A stretch of DNA of 64,000 bases from Palsa-504 sp963835775. GTDB lineage: Bacteria; Actinomycetota; Actinomycetes; Streptosporangiales; Streptosporangiaceae. Position numbers and translations under genes: made by a program. Positions 47,554 through 55,455 of this stretch are shown here, one piece after another. The stretch is from assembly GCA_963835775.1 (NCBI GenBank), contig CAWIHB010000010.1, positions 558,001 to 622,000 of the forward strand, written 5' to 3'. The notes under the pieces are model-generated. The model made no database searches and was not told the DNA's origin. It worked only from the letters and a program-made list of their open reading frames with translations. How positions within the stretch are numbered: position 1 is the first letter of the stretch; every line of letters begins with the position of its first letter.

Positions 47554-48249
47554 TCACGCACGGGTGGTGTGCTCCGGGGCGGAAGCACCGTTAACGCGGT
47601 CCGTGTTGGCGTGCTCGACGGCGGTGGCCATGGCGTCGTCACCGCGGGCGGCCAGGCCGTCGACGATGCCGGGGATGTCGGTGGCGGGGCGATTCTGGCT
47701 CAGCTTGGCCTTGGCCTCGATCCGGGTGATCTGCAGCTCGAGGCCGACGATGGCGCGCAGCTGGCCCTCGATGAACTTGCGCGGCGCGTCGTCCGGGGAC
47801 CAGGGCATCCGCTGGCCGGGGGCGGCCAGCCGGGCCGCTTCGTGCTTGGCGGTCAGGCGCCGCACCACGTCCTCGACCCAGGCCGGGTCGTCGTGCACGA
47901 TCAGCCGCCCGTATACGTGCGCGGTCAGGTAGTTCCAGGTGGGGACGACCCGGTCGTGTTCGGCCTTGGCCGCGTACCAGGACGGGGACACGTAGGAATC
48001 CGGGCCGCGGATGATGGCCAGCGACTCGCCCTGGGCGGGCTTGCGCCACTGGTCGTTGTTCCTGGCCACGTGACCGAGCAGTGCTCCCCACCGGACGCCG
48101 TGCTCCCCCGCCGAGGGCTCGTGGGCGAACGGCAGCATGGTGGCCAGCAGGCCATCGGAGGTCAGCGTGATCAGGTCGGCGGCGCCATGCCTGGCCAGCA
48201 GGTCCTCGACCGCCGCGTCGTCTACGGCGAAATGGGTGGGTATGTACAT
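47554..48249 (-). CDS. FMN-binding negative transcriptional regulator, PaiB family
   Basis: The 231-residue product begins MYIPTHFAVDDAAVEDLLARHGAADLITLTSDGLLATMLPF. It has HVARNNDQWR, GPDSYVSPSWYAAKAEHDRVVPTWNYLTAHVYG and PRKFIEGQLRAIVGLELQITRIEAKAKLSQNRP, all PaiB signatures. The fold is a split-barrel flavin-binding protein; PaiB was named for effects on sporulation and protease genes in Bacillus. It is downstream of hmgA by 18 bp. Confidence 0.94.
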   Translation of the reverse strand: MYIPTHFAVDDAAVEDLLARHGAADLITLTSDGLLATMLPFAHEPSAGEHGVRWGALLGHVARNNDQWRKPAQGESLAIIRGPDSYVSPSWYAAKAEHDRVVPTWNYLTAHVYGRLIVHDDPAWVEDVVRRLTAKHEAARLAAPGQRMPWSPDDAPRKFIEGQLRAIVGLELQITRIEAKAKLSQNRPATDIPGIVDGLAARGDDAMATAVEHANTDRVNGASAPEHTTRA

Positions 48250-48267
48250 GACTCCTCCGTCTCCAGG

Positions 48268-49581
48268 CTATGCGGAGAAGCCGGGGGCCAGGCCTGCCCA
48301 GACGGCGTCGTAGTCCTGCTGGCGGTGCTCGGCGCGCATCGCCTGCTGGGTCGGGATCATCATCCAGCGGCTCTCGAACATGAAGGCCAGCGTGCCGTCG
48401 AGCTTCTGCGGCCGCAGCTCGGCCGTGCTGGCCCGGGCGAACGTGTCGGCGTCCGGGCCGTGCGAGGTGAAGGTGTTGTGCAGGCTGGCCCCGCCGGGCT
48501 CGAAGCCCTCGGCCTTGGCGTCGTAGACACCGCGGACCAGGCCCATGAACTCGGACATGATGTTGCGGTGGTACCAGGGCGGGCGGAAGGTGTCCTCGCC
48601 CACCAGCCAGCGCGGCGGGAAGATCACGAAGTCGACGTTGGCCAGGCCGGGCAGTTCGCTGGGCGCGGTGAGCACGGTGAAGATGGACGGGTCGGGATGG
48701 TCGAAGCTGATCGTGCCGATCACCATGAAGTTGGCCGTGTCGTACTTGTACGGGACGTAGTTCCCGTGCCAGCCGGCCACGTCAAGCGGCGAGTGGTCGT
48801 AGTCGGCGGCCCACAGGTTGCCGCCGAACTTCTGCACCACCTGCACGGGGGCCGCCTCGTGCTCGTAGCGGGCGGTGGGGACCAGGAAGTCACGCTCGTT
48901 GGCCAGCCCGTTGGCGCCGATCGGGCCGCGCTCGGGCAGCGTGAACGCGGCGCCGAAGTTCTCGCACAGGTAGCCGCGGACTGGACCTGCGGGCAGCTCG
49001 ACGCGGAACCTGATGCCGCGCGGGACCACCGCGATCTCGCCGGGCGTCACGGCCAGCGGCCCGAGTTCGGTGTGCAGGGTGATCGGGCCCTGCTCGGGCA
49101 CGAACAGCAGCTCGCCGTCGGAGTCGACGAAGTACCGCTCGGTCATGGACCGGTTCGCGGCGTACATGTGGACGGCCATCCCGTTGCGGGTCCGCAGGTC
49201 GCCGTTGCCCGCCACGGTGTAGAGCCCGTCGATGAAGTCGGTGTCCGCGGCCGGAATGGGGAGCGGGTTCCAGCGCAGCCGGTTCGGGTCCGGCTCGATC
49301 TCCTCGAACGGGGTCCCCCGCAGCGTCCCGTTGGCGATGCGGGAGAACCTGGGGTGCGCGGCCGAGGGCATGATCCGGTAGACCCAGGTGCGCCGGTTCA
49401 CCGCGCGCGGCTGGGTGAACGCGGTCCCGCTGAGCTGCTCGGCGTACAGGCCGAGCGGCGCGCGCTGCGGCGAGTTGCGCCCGGCGGGCACCGCCCCGGG
49501 CACCGCTTCGCTGACGAACTCGTTCCCGAACCCCCGCTGGTAGGTGTAGTCGCTCACGCCTGTAATGAAATCACTCGGCAC
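48268..49581 (-). CDS. hmgA: Homogentisate 1,2-dioxygenase
   Basis: The 437-residue product has YQRGFGNEFVSEAVPGAVPAGRNSPQRAPLGLYAEQLSGTAFT, GDLRTRNGMAVHMYAANRSM, and the iron-site region FPPRWLVGEDTFRPPWYHRNIMSEFMGLVRGVYDAKAEGFEPGGASLHNTFTSHGPD, with the conserved His and Glu ligands. It opens the ring of homogentisate in tyrosine and phenylalanine catabolism to maleylacetoacetate. The next two enzymes of the pathway are not adjacent. Confidence 0.97.
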   Translation of the reverse strand: MPSDFITGVSDYTYQRGFGNEFVSEAVPGAVPAGRNSPQRAPLGLYAEQLSGTAFTQPRAVNRRTWVYRIMPSAAHPRFSRIANGTLRGTPFEEIEPDPNRLRWNPLPIPAADTDFIDGLYTVAGNGDLRTRNGMAVHMYAANRSMTERYFVDSDGELLFVPEQGPITLHTELGPLAVTPGEIAVVPRGIRFRVELPAGPVRGYLCENFGAAFTLPERGPIGANGLANERDFLVPTARYEHEAAPVQVVQKFGGNLWAADYDHSPLDVAGWHGNYVPYKYDTANFMVIGTISFDHPDPSIFTVLTAPSELPGLANVDFVIFPPRWLVGEDTFRPPWYHRNIMSEFMGLVRGVYDAKAEGFEPGGASLHNTFTSHGPDADTFARASTAELRPQKLDGTLAFMFESRWMMIPTQQAMRAEHRQQDYDAVWAGLAPGFSA

Positions 49582-49620
49582 AGCCGAGGGTGGTGTCGGC
49601 TATCACGCATGGTCCGGCAC

Positions 49621-50607
49621 TCACCGACCCGACTCGGCCTGGTGCATCCTGATCACGGAGTCGTAGTCGGGGTCGGGGGTCAGGCCTAGCCGGGCCGCCC
49701 GGTCGGCGCGGATCCGGGCGGGCCAGGTGGCGAACATCCGGGCCACCGCCGGATCGGGCACCCAGTCGATCAGCGCGCTGGCCTGCGGGCCCGCCACCCG
49801 GGTCAGGGCGGCGGCCATGTCGGCCACGGTCAGGGTCAGGGCGGGCATGGTGAGCGCGGTGCGGCCGCCCCAGGCTTGGTCGGAGCAGGTGGCGGCGCGC
49901 AGCAGCGCGCCGGTGGCCTTGGCCGGGGAGGCCAGGGCCACCTCGGTGCCCGGGTCGACCGGGCAGACGGCCCGCTGGCCGGCCAGCGGCTCCCTGATGA
50001 TGCCGGACAGGAAGCCGGAGGCCGCGGCGTTGGGCCGGCCGGGGCGCACGCTGACCGTCATCAGGCGCACAGCCCGGCCGTTCAGGTAGCCCTTGCGGGT
50101 GTAATCGGCCAGCAGGTACTCGCACATCACCTTCTGGGTGCCGTAGCTGGTCTGCGGAGTGGGCCAGGTGTCATCGGTGATGACCTGCTCGGGTGCACCG
50201 CCGAACACGGCGACCGAGCTGGAGAACACCACCACCGGGCTGGTCCCCAGCGCGCGGCAGGACGCCAGCAGCGCCCCGGTGGCCTGCAGGTTGGCCCGCA
50301 GGCCCAAGTCGAAGTCCGCCTCGCACTCGGCGCTGACCGCGGCCGCGAGGTGGAAGATCACCTCGGCGCCGGCCAGCATGTCCCGGGCGGCGGCCTCGTT
50401 GCTCATCAGCTCGCCGAGGTCGCCGCGGACGGCCGTCACCCGCTCGTCGGCGGCCAGGTCGGGCGGCAGCGGCACCCGGTCGATGAGCGTCAGCCGGTCC
50501 AGCGGCCTGGCCTGGCTCCCGGCCACCAGCAGGGAGCCCGCGGCCAGGAGTTCCCTGGCCAGGCGTGAGCCCAGGAAGCCGGCACCGCCGGTCACCACCA
50601 CGTGCAC
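49621..50607 (-). CDS. NAD-dependent epimerase/dehydratase, D-erythronate dehydrogenase (DenD)-like
   Basis: The 328-residue extended short-chain dehydrogenase has GGAGFLGSRLARELL at its N-terminus, a long loop DRLTLIDRVPLPPDLAADERV, and VIFHLAAAVSAECEADFDLGLRANLQATGALLASCR. The catalytic SSSVAVFGG and Y-x-x-x-K (SYGTQKVMCEYLLADYTRKGYLNGRAVRLMTVSVRPGRPNAAASGF) match DenD well. DenD oxidises D-erythronate in four-carbon sugar acid use. The partner genes denE and denK are not seen nearby, so the role is inferred from similarity only. Confidence 0.82.
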   Translation of the reverse strand: MHVVVTGGAGFLGSRLARELLAAGSLLVAGSQARPLDRLTLIDRVPLPPDLAADERVTAVRGDLGELMSNEAAARDMLAGAEVIFHLAAAVSAECEADFDLGLRANLQATGALLASCRALGTSPVVVFSSSVAVFGGAPEQVITDDTWPTPQTSYGTQKVMCEYLLADYTRKGYLNGRAVRLMTVSVRPGRPNAAASGFLSGIIREPLAGQRAVCPVDPGTEVALASPAKATGALLRAATCSDQAWGGRTALTMPALTLTVADMAAALTRVAGPQASALIDWVPDPAVARMFATWPARIRADRAARLGLTPDPDYDSVIRMHQAESGR

Positions 50608-50651
50608 CCCGGCATCCTACGTGCCGCAGGCGGCCGAGGTAAGGGCCGGGA

Positions 50652-51083
50652 CTACCGGCCGGAGACCTTGGCCGACCGCAGCCGGCGCAGCCGCAGGATC
50701 TCGGTGTCACGGGCCTGCAGGACCGGCTCGACCACGTTCATGGCGGCGTCCACGGCGACCTCGGGGTCCCCGGGGACCCCGTAGCGGAGGAAGCTGCGGG
50801 CCAGGGCCCGGCGCAGCCGCTGGGCGGTGACGGCCAGCAGGTCCGGCGGGTCCTGCAGCGGCCCGGCTTCGCCGCCCGCGCCGTCGCGCCTGGCCCGGCT
50901 GGCGGGGCGGCGCGGGCTGGCCCGCCGGCTCCGGCCGGACGTCCGCGCCGCCCATCGCTCCGGCGCGGGGGGCGCGTCCGGCTCATCGCCATCAGGCACG
51001 CGGAACAGCGGGGTCATCACCCACGGCTGCGGCGATGCCGGTGCGGGGGCACGCCGCTTTGGTAGGGTCGGCTCCGGGAGCAT
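50652..51083 (-). CDS. Hypothetical protein
   Basis: I prefer ATG 51083 (MLPEPTLPKRRAP), preceded by AGGAAGG; the frame is open to GTG 51155. The 143-residue product has a Pro/Arg-rich first half. The helical second half has DLLAVTAQRLRRALARSFLRYGVPGDPEVAVDAAMNVVEPVLQARDTEILRLRRL. No known domain is recognised. Third-position GC and the helical periodicity support it as a real gene. Confidence 0.6.
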   Translation of the reverse strand: MLPEPTLPKRRAPAPASPQPWVMTPLFRVPDGDEPDAPPAPERWAARTSGRSRRASPRRPASRARRDGAGGEAGPLQDPPDLLAVTAQRLRRALARSFLRYGVPGDPEVAVDAAMNVVEPVLQARDTEILRLRRLRSAKVSGR

Positions 51084-51210
51084 TGGCGTGGCCTTCCTAT
51101 CTGGATTGTCTTCACAGCGCTGATGCTCCCCCTTTGATGCCTTCATGTCACACATGTCCAGGTCACACGGCGTGTCACCAAAGTTCCGCAGCGTCCTCTA
51201 GCCTGGTCTG

Positions 51211-52176
51211 GTGAGGTATCTGAGCACGGGCACGATACGGATTTCCAGGATCGGGCTTGGTACCTGGCAGTTCGGCTCGCGGGAATGGGGATACGGTCCG
51301 GCCTACGCCGGGCAGGAGGCGCGGGCCATCGTGCGCCGGGCGCTGGAACTGGGCGTGACGCTGTTCGACACGGCCGAAATCTACGGTCTGGGTCGCAGCG
51401 AGCGGATCCTGGGCGAGGCTCTCGGGCCGGCCAGGGAGTCGGCCTTCCTGGCTACGAAGCTCTTCCCGCTGCTGCCGGTGGCCCCGGTGGTGGAGCAGCG
51501 CGCCGTGGCCAGCGCGAACCGGCTGGGGACCAGCAGGCTGGACCTGTACCAGGTGCACCTGCCCAATCCGGTGGTCCGCGACGGCACGATCATGCGCGGC
51601 ATGCGGGCGCTGCAGCGGGTCGGGCTGGTCGGCGAGGTCGGCGTGAGCAACTACTCGCTGGCCCGCTGGCGAGCCGCGGAGGATGCGCTGGGCACCCCGG
51701 TGCTGAGCAACCAGGTCAGGTACAGCCTGGTGGACCGGAGACCGGAACGCGACCTGCTGCCGTTCGCCGCCTCGACCGGTCACCTGGTGATCGCCTACAG
51801 CCCGCTGGCCCAGGGGCTGCTGTCGGGTAAGTATCACCGGGACCACCGGCCGACGAACCGGGTCAGGGCGGCTAGCTCCCTGTTCCTGCCGGGGAACCTC
51901 GAGCTGGCCACCGGCCTGATCGCGGTCCTGCGCGAGGTGGCGGAGGCGCACGCTGCCACCCCCGCGCAGATCGCCCTGGCCTGGGCCATCCACCGGCCCG
52001 CGGTGCTGGCGATTCCGGGGGCGTCCAGCATCGGGCAGCTGGAGAGCAACGTGGCGGCGGCCGATATCGAGCTCACCGACGCCGAGTACCAGACGCTGAA
52101 CGCGGCCTCGGACCGGTTCCGGCCTGTCACCGGGCTGACCGCTCTCCCCCGCCAGCTCCGGGCCCGCTTCGGCTAG
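51211..52176 (+). CDS. Aldo/keto reductase
   Basis: The 321-residue product has IGLGTWQFGSREWGYG, RALELGVTLFDTAEIYGLGRSERILGEAL (catalytic Asp, Tyr), FLATKLFP (Lys), YQVHLPNPVVRDG and the NADPH site VLAIPGASSIGQLESNVAAADIELT. Start is GTG 51211; TAGCCT ends 6 nt before it, so the mRNA may be leaderless. It is a second member of this family in the window, not closely similar to that at 17169-18125. Confidence 0.92.
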   Translation: MRYLSTGTIRISRIGLGTWQFGSREWGYGPAYAGQEARAIVRRALELGVTLFDTAEIYGLGRSERILGEALGPARESAFLATKLFPLLPVAPVVEQRAVASANRLGTSRLDLYQVHLPNPVVRDGTIMRGMRALQRVGLVGEVGVSNYSLARWRAAEDALGTPVLSNQVRYSLVDRRPERDLLPFAASTGHLVIAYSPLAQGLLSGKYHRDHRPTNRVRAASSLFLPGNLELATGLIAVLREVAEAHAATPAQIALAWAIHRPAVLAIPGASSIGQLESNVAAADIELTDAEYQTLNAASDRFRPVTGLTALPRQLRARFG

Positions 52177-52318
52177 TGCCTGCCCCGTGCTTGCTCAAGG
52201 TAGCCAGCGGGTTGCGGGTGTCTGGCTGAGGCCGTCAATCCCATTTCCGGCTCGCATCCGCGCGGCTCCCGTGGTTACCGTCTGTGGGGAATAGCCTGTG
52301 CTGCGAAGGGTGGTGGGC

Positions 52319-52810
52319 ATGCAAGCAGGGCAAGGGCCCCAGTGGCGGCCGCTGAAGCGCCATGACAGCCACGTGGCGGAGCAAATGGTGGAGCGGGCGG
52401 CGGAACTGGCCCGGGATTCACACGCCAGGACCCGGCACGCCGCGGTGCTGATGCGGGACGGCAGCATGCTGGCCTGGGGCACTAACGGCGTGCCGTTCCC
52501 CGGGGAAGACCACTGCTACTGCAAGTTCGGCGATTTCGGCCACCATGACCAGTGCCGGACGCACGCGGAGCAGCGGGCGATCACGCTGGCCCGCGAGGGT
52601 GACGGCTGGCGGATGCTGCAGGGCTCGAAGCTGATCTACGTGCGGCTCGAGGCGGACGACTCGGTCCGGCTGGAGGAGCCGCATTTCTGCGCCCGGTGCA
52701 GCAGGCTGGCGCTGTCGCTGGGCGTAGCGGAGTGGATCTTCGCCCTGTCCGAGGGGCTGGTCGGGTACACCTCGGCCGACTACGACCAGATCGCCCAGCT
52801 CAGGTGGTAA
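52319..52810 (+). CDS. Cytidine/deoxycytidylate deaminase-like protein
   Basis: I start at ATG 52319 (MQAGQGPQWRPLKRHD), with GAAGGGTGG upstream; GTG 52298 is possible. The 163-residue product has the zinc-deaminase active site THAEQRAI (HAE) and FCARCSRLAL (CxxC). The rest includes HARTRHAAVLMRDGSMLAWGTNGVPFPGEDHCYCKFGDFGHHDQC. Extra Cys and His residues before the HAE motif are unusual and could bind another metal. The substrate is unknown. Confidence 0.8.
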   Translation: MQAGQGPQWRPLKRHDSHVAEQMVERAAELARDSHARTRHAAVLMRDGSMLAWGTNGVPFPGEDHCYCKFGDFGHHDQCRTHAEQRAITLAREGDGWRMLQGSKLIYVRLEADDSVRLEEPHFCARCSRLALSLGVAEWIFALSEGLVGYTSADYDQIAQLRW

Positions 52811-52822
52811 CGCCGGGTGGCG

Positions 52823-52948
52823 TCAGCGCAGGTCGCCGGACGCGTTGAGGTCGTCGAAGAGCAGCTGGTCGACCGGGGGGACCCGGTGGCGGTCGGCGTA
52901 GCAGAACCAGGCCAGCTCGTCGATCACGACCAGCAGGTTACGGCTCAT
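52823..52948 (-). CDS. Possible 41-residue small protein
   Basis: The minus-strand ORF from ATG 52948 reads MSRNLLVVIDELAWFCYAD... and ends FDDLNASGDLR. Almost every third codon position is G or C, which is what real genes here show. No Shine-Dalgarno is obvious and the family is unknown. It could be a gene remnant between two plus-strand genes. Confidence 0.35.
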   Translation of the reverse strand: MSRNLLVVIDELAWFCYADRHRVPPVDQLLFDDLNASGDLR

Positions 52949-53039
52949 CCCGGGACCCGGACGACACGGGGGCCTGCTGCGGCGCGGGCGCTGGTCCTGC
53001 TGCACGACTTCGCCATAGGCTTCTGCCGGGAGGTTACCG

Positions 53040-53714
53040 GTGGCGGATAAGTGGCTGACGTTTGACTGCTACGGGACGATTGCGGACTGGAACGGCGGCA
53101 TGGGCGGCGCGCTCGAGGCGATCGCGGGAGCGGACTCCGGGCGGCTGCTGGCCGCCTATCATCGCGAGGAGCTCGAGCTCGAGGCCGGCCCGGGCTGGAT
53201 GCCCTACCGCGAGGTGCTGACCGCCGGGCTGGCGTCGGCCGCCAGGCACGAGGGGCTCACCCTGGCCCACGGCGACGAGCAGGCGTTCGTCCGGGCCTGG
53301 CCAGACATGCCGGTCTTCGAGGACGCGGGCCCGGCGCTGACCGCACTGCGGGAGCAGGGCTGGCGGCTGGCCATCCTGACCAACTGCGATGATGACCTGT
53401 TCGCCACGACCAGGTCACGGCTGCCGGTACCGTTCGATCTGGTGATCACGGCCCAGCAGGTCGGCAGCTACAAGCCGGACCTGGCGCATTTCCGCGGCTT
53501 CGCCGACCAGACGATGGTCAGCAAGGCCAGCTGGATTCACGTGGCCAACAGCTGGGTGCACGACATCCTGCCCGCGGCCCGGATGGGACTGCGCTCGGTC
53601 TGGGTCGACCGCGACGGCACCGGGCATCCCGCCAAGCTGGCCGAGCGGCGCATCACCGCGATGCGCAGGCTGCCGGAGGCGGTCGCGGACGTCAGCGCCA
53701 TCCTGCCCAGGTAG
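53040..53714 (+). CDS. HAD-superfamily hydrolase, haloacid dehalogenase type II-like
   Basis: The 224-residue product has motif I LTFDCYGTIADWNGG (nucleophile Asp), motif II LAILTNCDDDLF (Thr/Asn), Lys in VGSYKPDLAHF, and a C-terminal acidic region HVANSWVHDILPAARMGLRSVWVDRDG. These match L-2-haloacid-dehalogenase-type HADs; physiological substrates are usually unknown. GTG 53040 is preceded by GGGAGG. Confidence 0.9.
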   Translation: MADKWLTFDCYGTIADWNGGMGGALEAIAGADSGRLLAAYHREELELEAGPGWMPYREVLTAGLASAARHEGLTLAHGDEQAFVRAWPDMPVFEDAGPALTALREQGWRLAILTNCDDDLFATTRSRLPVPFDLVITAQQVGSYKPDLAHFRGFADQTMVSKASWIHVANSWVHDILPAARMGLRSVWVDRDGTGHPAKLAERRITAMRRLPEAVADVSAILPR

Positions 53715-53733
53715 GCCGGGTTCAGGAGGCTAA

Positions 53734-55269
53734 CTACCCGGCGAAGGCGGGGGCGTCGCTGGCGCAGCTGGCCGCCGCGGTGATGCCGCCGTTGGCCTGG
53801 GCCAGGCTGCTGATGCCCGAGGCCGACGCGCTGGGGATGGGCGAGGCGGTCGACGTCACCGACGGCTGGACCGTGGGCGTCGCCGCGGGGGTGGCGGCGG
53901 GCGTGGCGGCGGGCGTCAGACCGGTGAAGTCCGAGCCGAGGATCAGCTGCACCGTGCCGGGGGTCAGGGTGGGATCCTGCAGTTCGGTGACGTCGGTGAG
54001 TTCCTGCTCGAGGGTGTTGACCGCGGCCAGGTCCGCGGCGGATGCGTACTCGATCACCGATTTGGTGTAGGCGAAGCTGGTGGCGTTGCCGGTGCCGGTC
54101 ACGTCGAACCCGCGGCTGGTCAGGCCGATGGCCGCCTGGTCGGCGAGGCCCTTGATGCCGGAGCCGTTCAGCACCTCGACCTTGACGCTGGACGGGCTGG
54201 TGGTCAGGACCTGAGCGGGGCTGCCGGTCGTGGCGGTGGGGACGGGCTTGGTCTTCGGCACGGTCACGTCGTGGGCGATGGCGGCGAACACCTGGCTGGC
54301 CTGCGGCTCCGCGAACTGCACCCGCCCGGGTTCGGGTGCCCACGGCTCGTTAGGCGCGGTGATGAACTGGACGTCCTTGCTGGACAGGTGATGCAGGCTC
54401 TCGCCGATGCTGACCAGGTCCGAGACCGACATGCCGCTGTCGGTGGTCATCGAAGCGGCGGCGTCGGTGACCACGCTGAGCAGCCGGAGCGGGTCGGACA
54501 GCAGGCCGCTGCTCAGCACGCCCTTCACCACCTGCGCGGACATGAACTGGTCACGCTGGATCCGCTCCAGGTCCGACCCGGTTCCGATGTCCTCGCGGGT
54601 GCGCCAGAAGGCCAGGGCCTGGATTCCGTTGATGTGATGCTCGCCGGCGGGCAGGTCAAGGCCGGAGACGGGATCGTTCACGTTGTACGGGACGCAGACG
54701 TTGACGCCGCCGAGGTCGTTGACGACATTGACGAAGCCGAGCATTCCGATCCCGATGAAATGATTGATGTAAATGCCGGTCTGCTGCTCGACCGTCTTCC
54801 ACAGGCACACCGGGCCGCCGATCTGCAGCAGCGCATTGATCTGCACGTAGGCCTCGGGGTCGGCCTGCTGGCCGGTGTATCCCGGGCCGGCGGCGCAGGC
54901 GTACATCGGCACCATGGTGTCGCGCGGGATGCTCAGCACGGTGACCAGGTGCCGCCCCGGGGAGATGTGCACGATCATGATCGTGTCGGTGTTGTCGGTC
55001 TGGTCGTTGCCGGTGCGCAGGATGTACTGCTCGTGCGCGTCCAGGCCCTTCCGGCTGTCGTTGCCGTAGACCAGGATGTTCTCCGCGGTGGTGCTGTACT
55101 GCGGCGGGCGGACGCCGAGCTCGCCGCCCGGGTTGACCCGGGTGATGCTGTCGTAGACGGCCCGGTATTTCAGGTACGCGGCGAGGGTTCCGGCGCCGAG
55201 AATGACCACGGCCGCCACGGCGACCCAGCGGAGAATATGCCGCTTGCCCGCACGCGGCCCTCTCCGCAT
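53734..55269 (-). CDS. LytR-CpsA-Psr (LCP) family cell-wall polymer ligase with LytR_C domain
   Basis: The 511-residue product has a basic N-terminus and one membrane helix (ILRWVAVAAVVILGAGTLAAYL). The extracellular LCP domain has NILVYGNDSRKG, DNTDTIMIVHISPGRHLVTVLSIPRDTMVPM, INHFIGIGMLGFVNVVNDLGGVNVCVPYNVNDPVSGLDLPAGEHHINGIQALAFWRTR and DLERIQRDQFMSAQ. A LytR_C domain (VKVEVLNGSGIKGLADQAAIGLTSRGFDVTGTGNA) follows, then a Thr/Pro/Ala tail with PAATPAATPAATP. LCP enzymes attach glycopolymers to peptidoglycan using conserved Asp/Arg residues. GGGAGG precedes the ATG. Confidence 0.94.
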   Translation of the reverse strand: MRRGPRAGKRHILRWVAVAAVVILGAGTLAAYLKYRAVYDSITRVNPGGELGVRPPQYSTTAENILVYGNDSRKGLDAHEQYILRTGNDQTDNTDTIMIVHISPGRHLVTVLSIPRDTMVPMYACAAGPGYTGQQADPEAYVQINALLQIGGPVCLWKTVEQQTGIYINHFIGIGMLGFVNVVNDLGGVNVCVPYNVNDPVSGLDLPAGEHHINGIQALAFWRTREDIGTGSDLERIQRDQFMSAQVVKGVLSSGLLSDPLRLLSVVTDAAASMTTDSGMSVSDLVSIGESLHHLSSKDVQFITAPNEPWAPEPGRVQFAEPQASQVFAAIAHDVTVPKTKPVPTATTGSPAQVLTTSPSSVKVEVLNGSGIKGLADQAAIGLTSRGFDVTGTGNATSFAYTKSVIEYASAADLAAVNTLEQELTDVTELQDPTLTPGTVQLILGSDFTGLTPAATPAATPAATPTVQPSVTSTASPIPSASASGISSLAQANGGITAAASCASDAPAFAG

Positions 55270-55417
55270 GGGTGACCTCCCGTTGCGACTGGGTGCCCAG
55301 TCCCCCTGCCTAACGGGTAAACACTGCCCGTAGTTCCCGAAATGCTACCCAGCATCTGCAGATTCATCCGCACCAGGAGGAGTAACTTAATGTGCCGGTA
55401 AGGGAATTCCCGGCTAT

Positions 55418-55455
55418 GACTCAGGCGGGGGACTCAGGCGGGGGACTCAGGCGGG
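55418..55455. repeat. 13-bp tandem repeat GACTCAGGCGGGG that includes the dinG stop codon
   Basis: Three units (55418, 55431, 55444). The TCA at 55447-55449 in the third unit is the complement of the dinG TGA, so the other two units are copies of the gene's end lying downstream. Confidence 0.92.

Noticed and set aside
47569..49689. Plus-strand open frame of 706 codons
   Set aside because: Antisense shadow of the PaiB and homogentisate dioxygenase genes.
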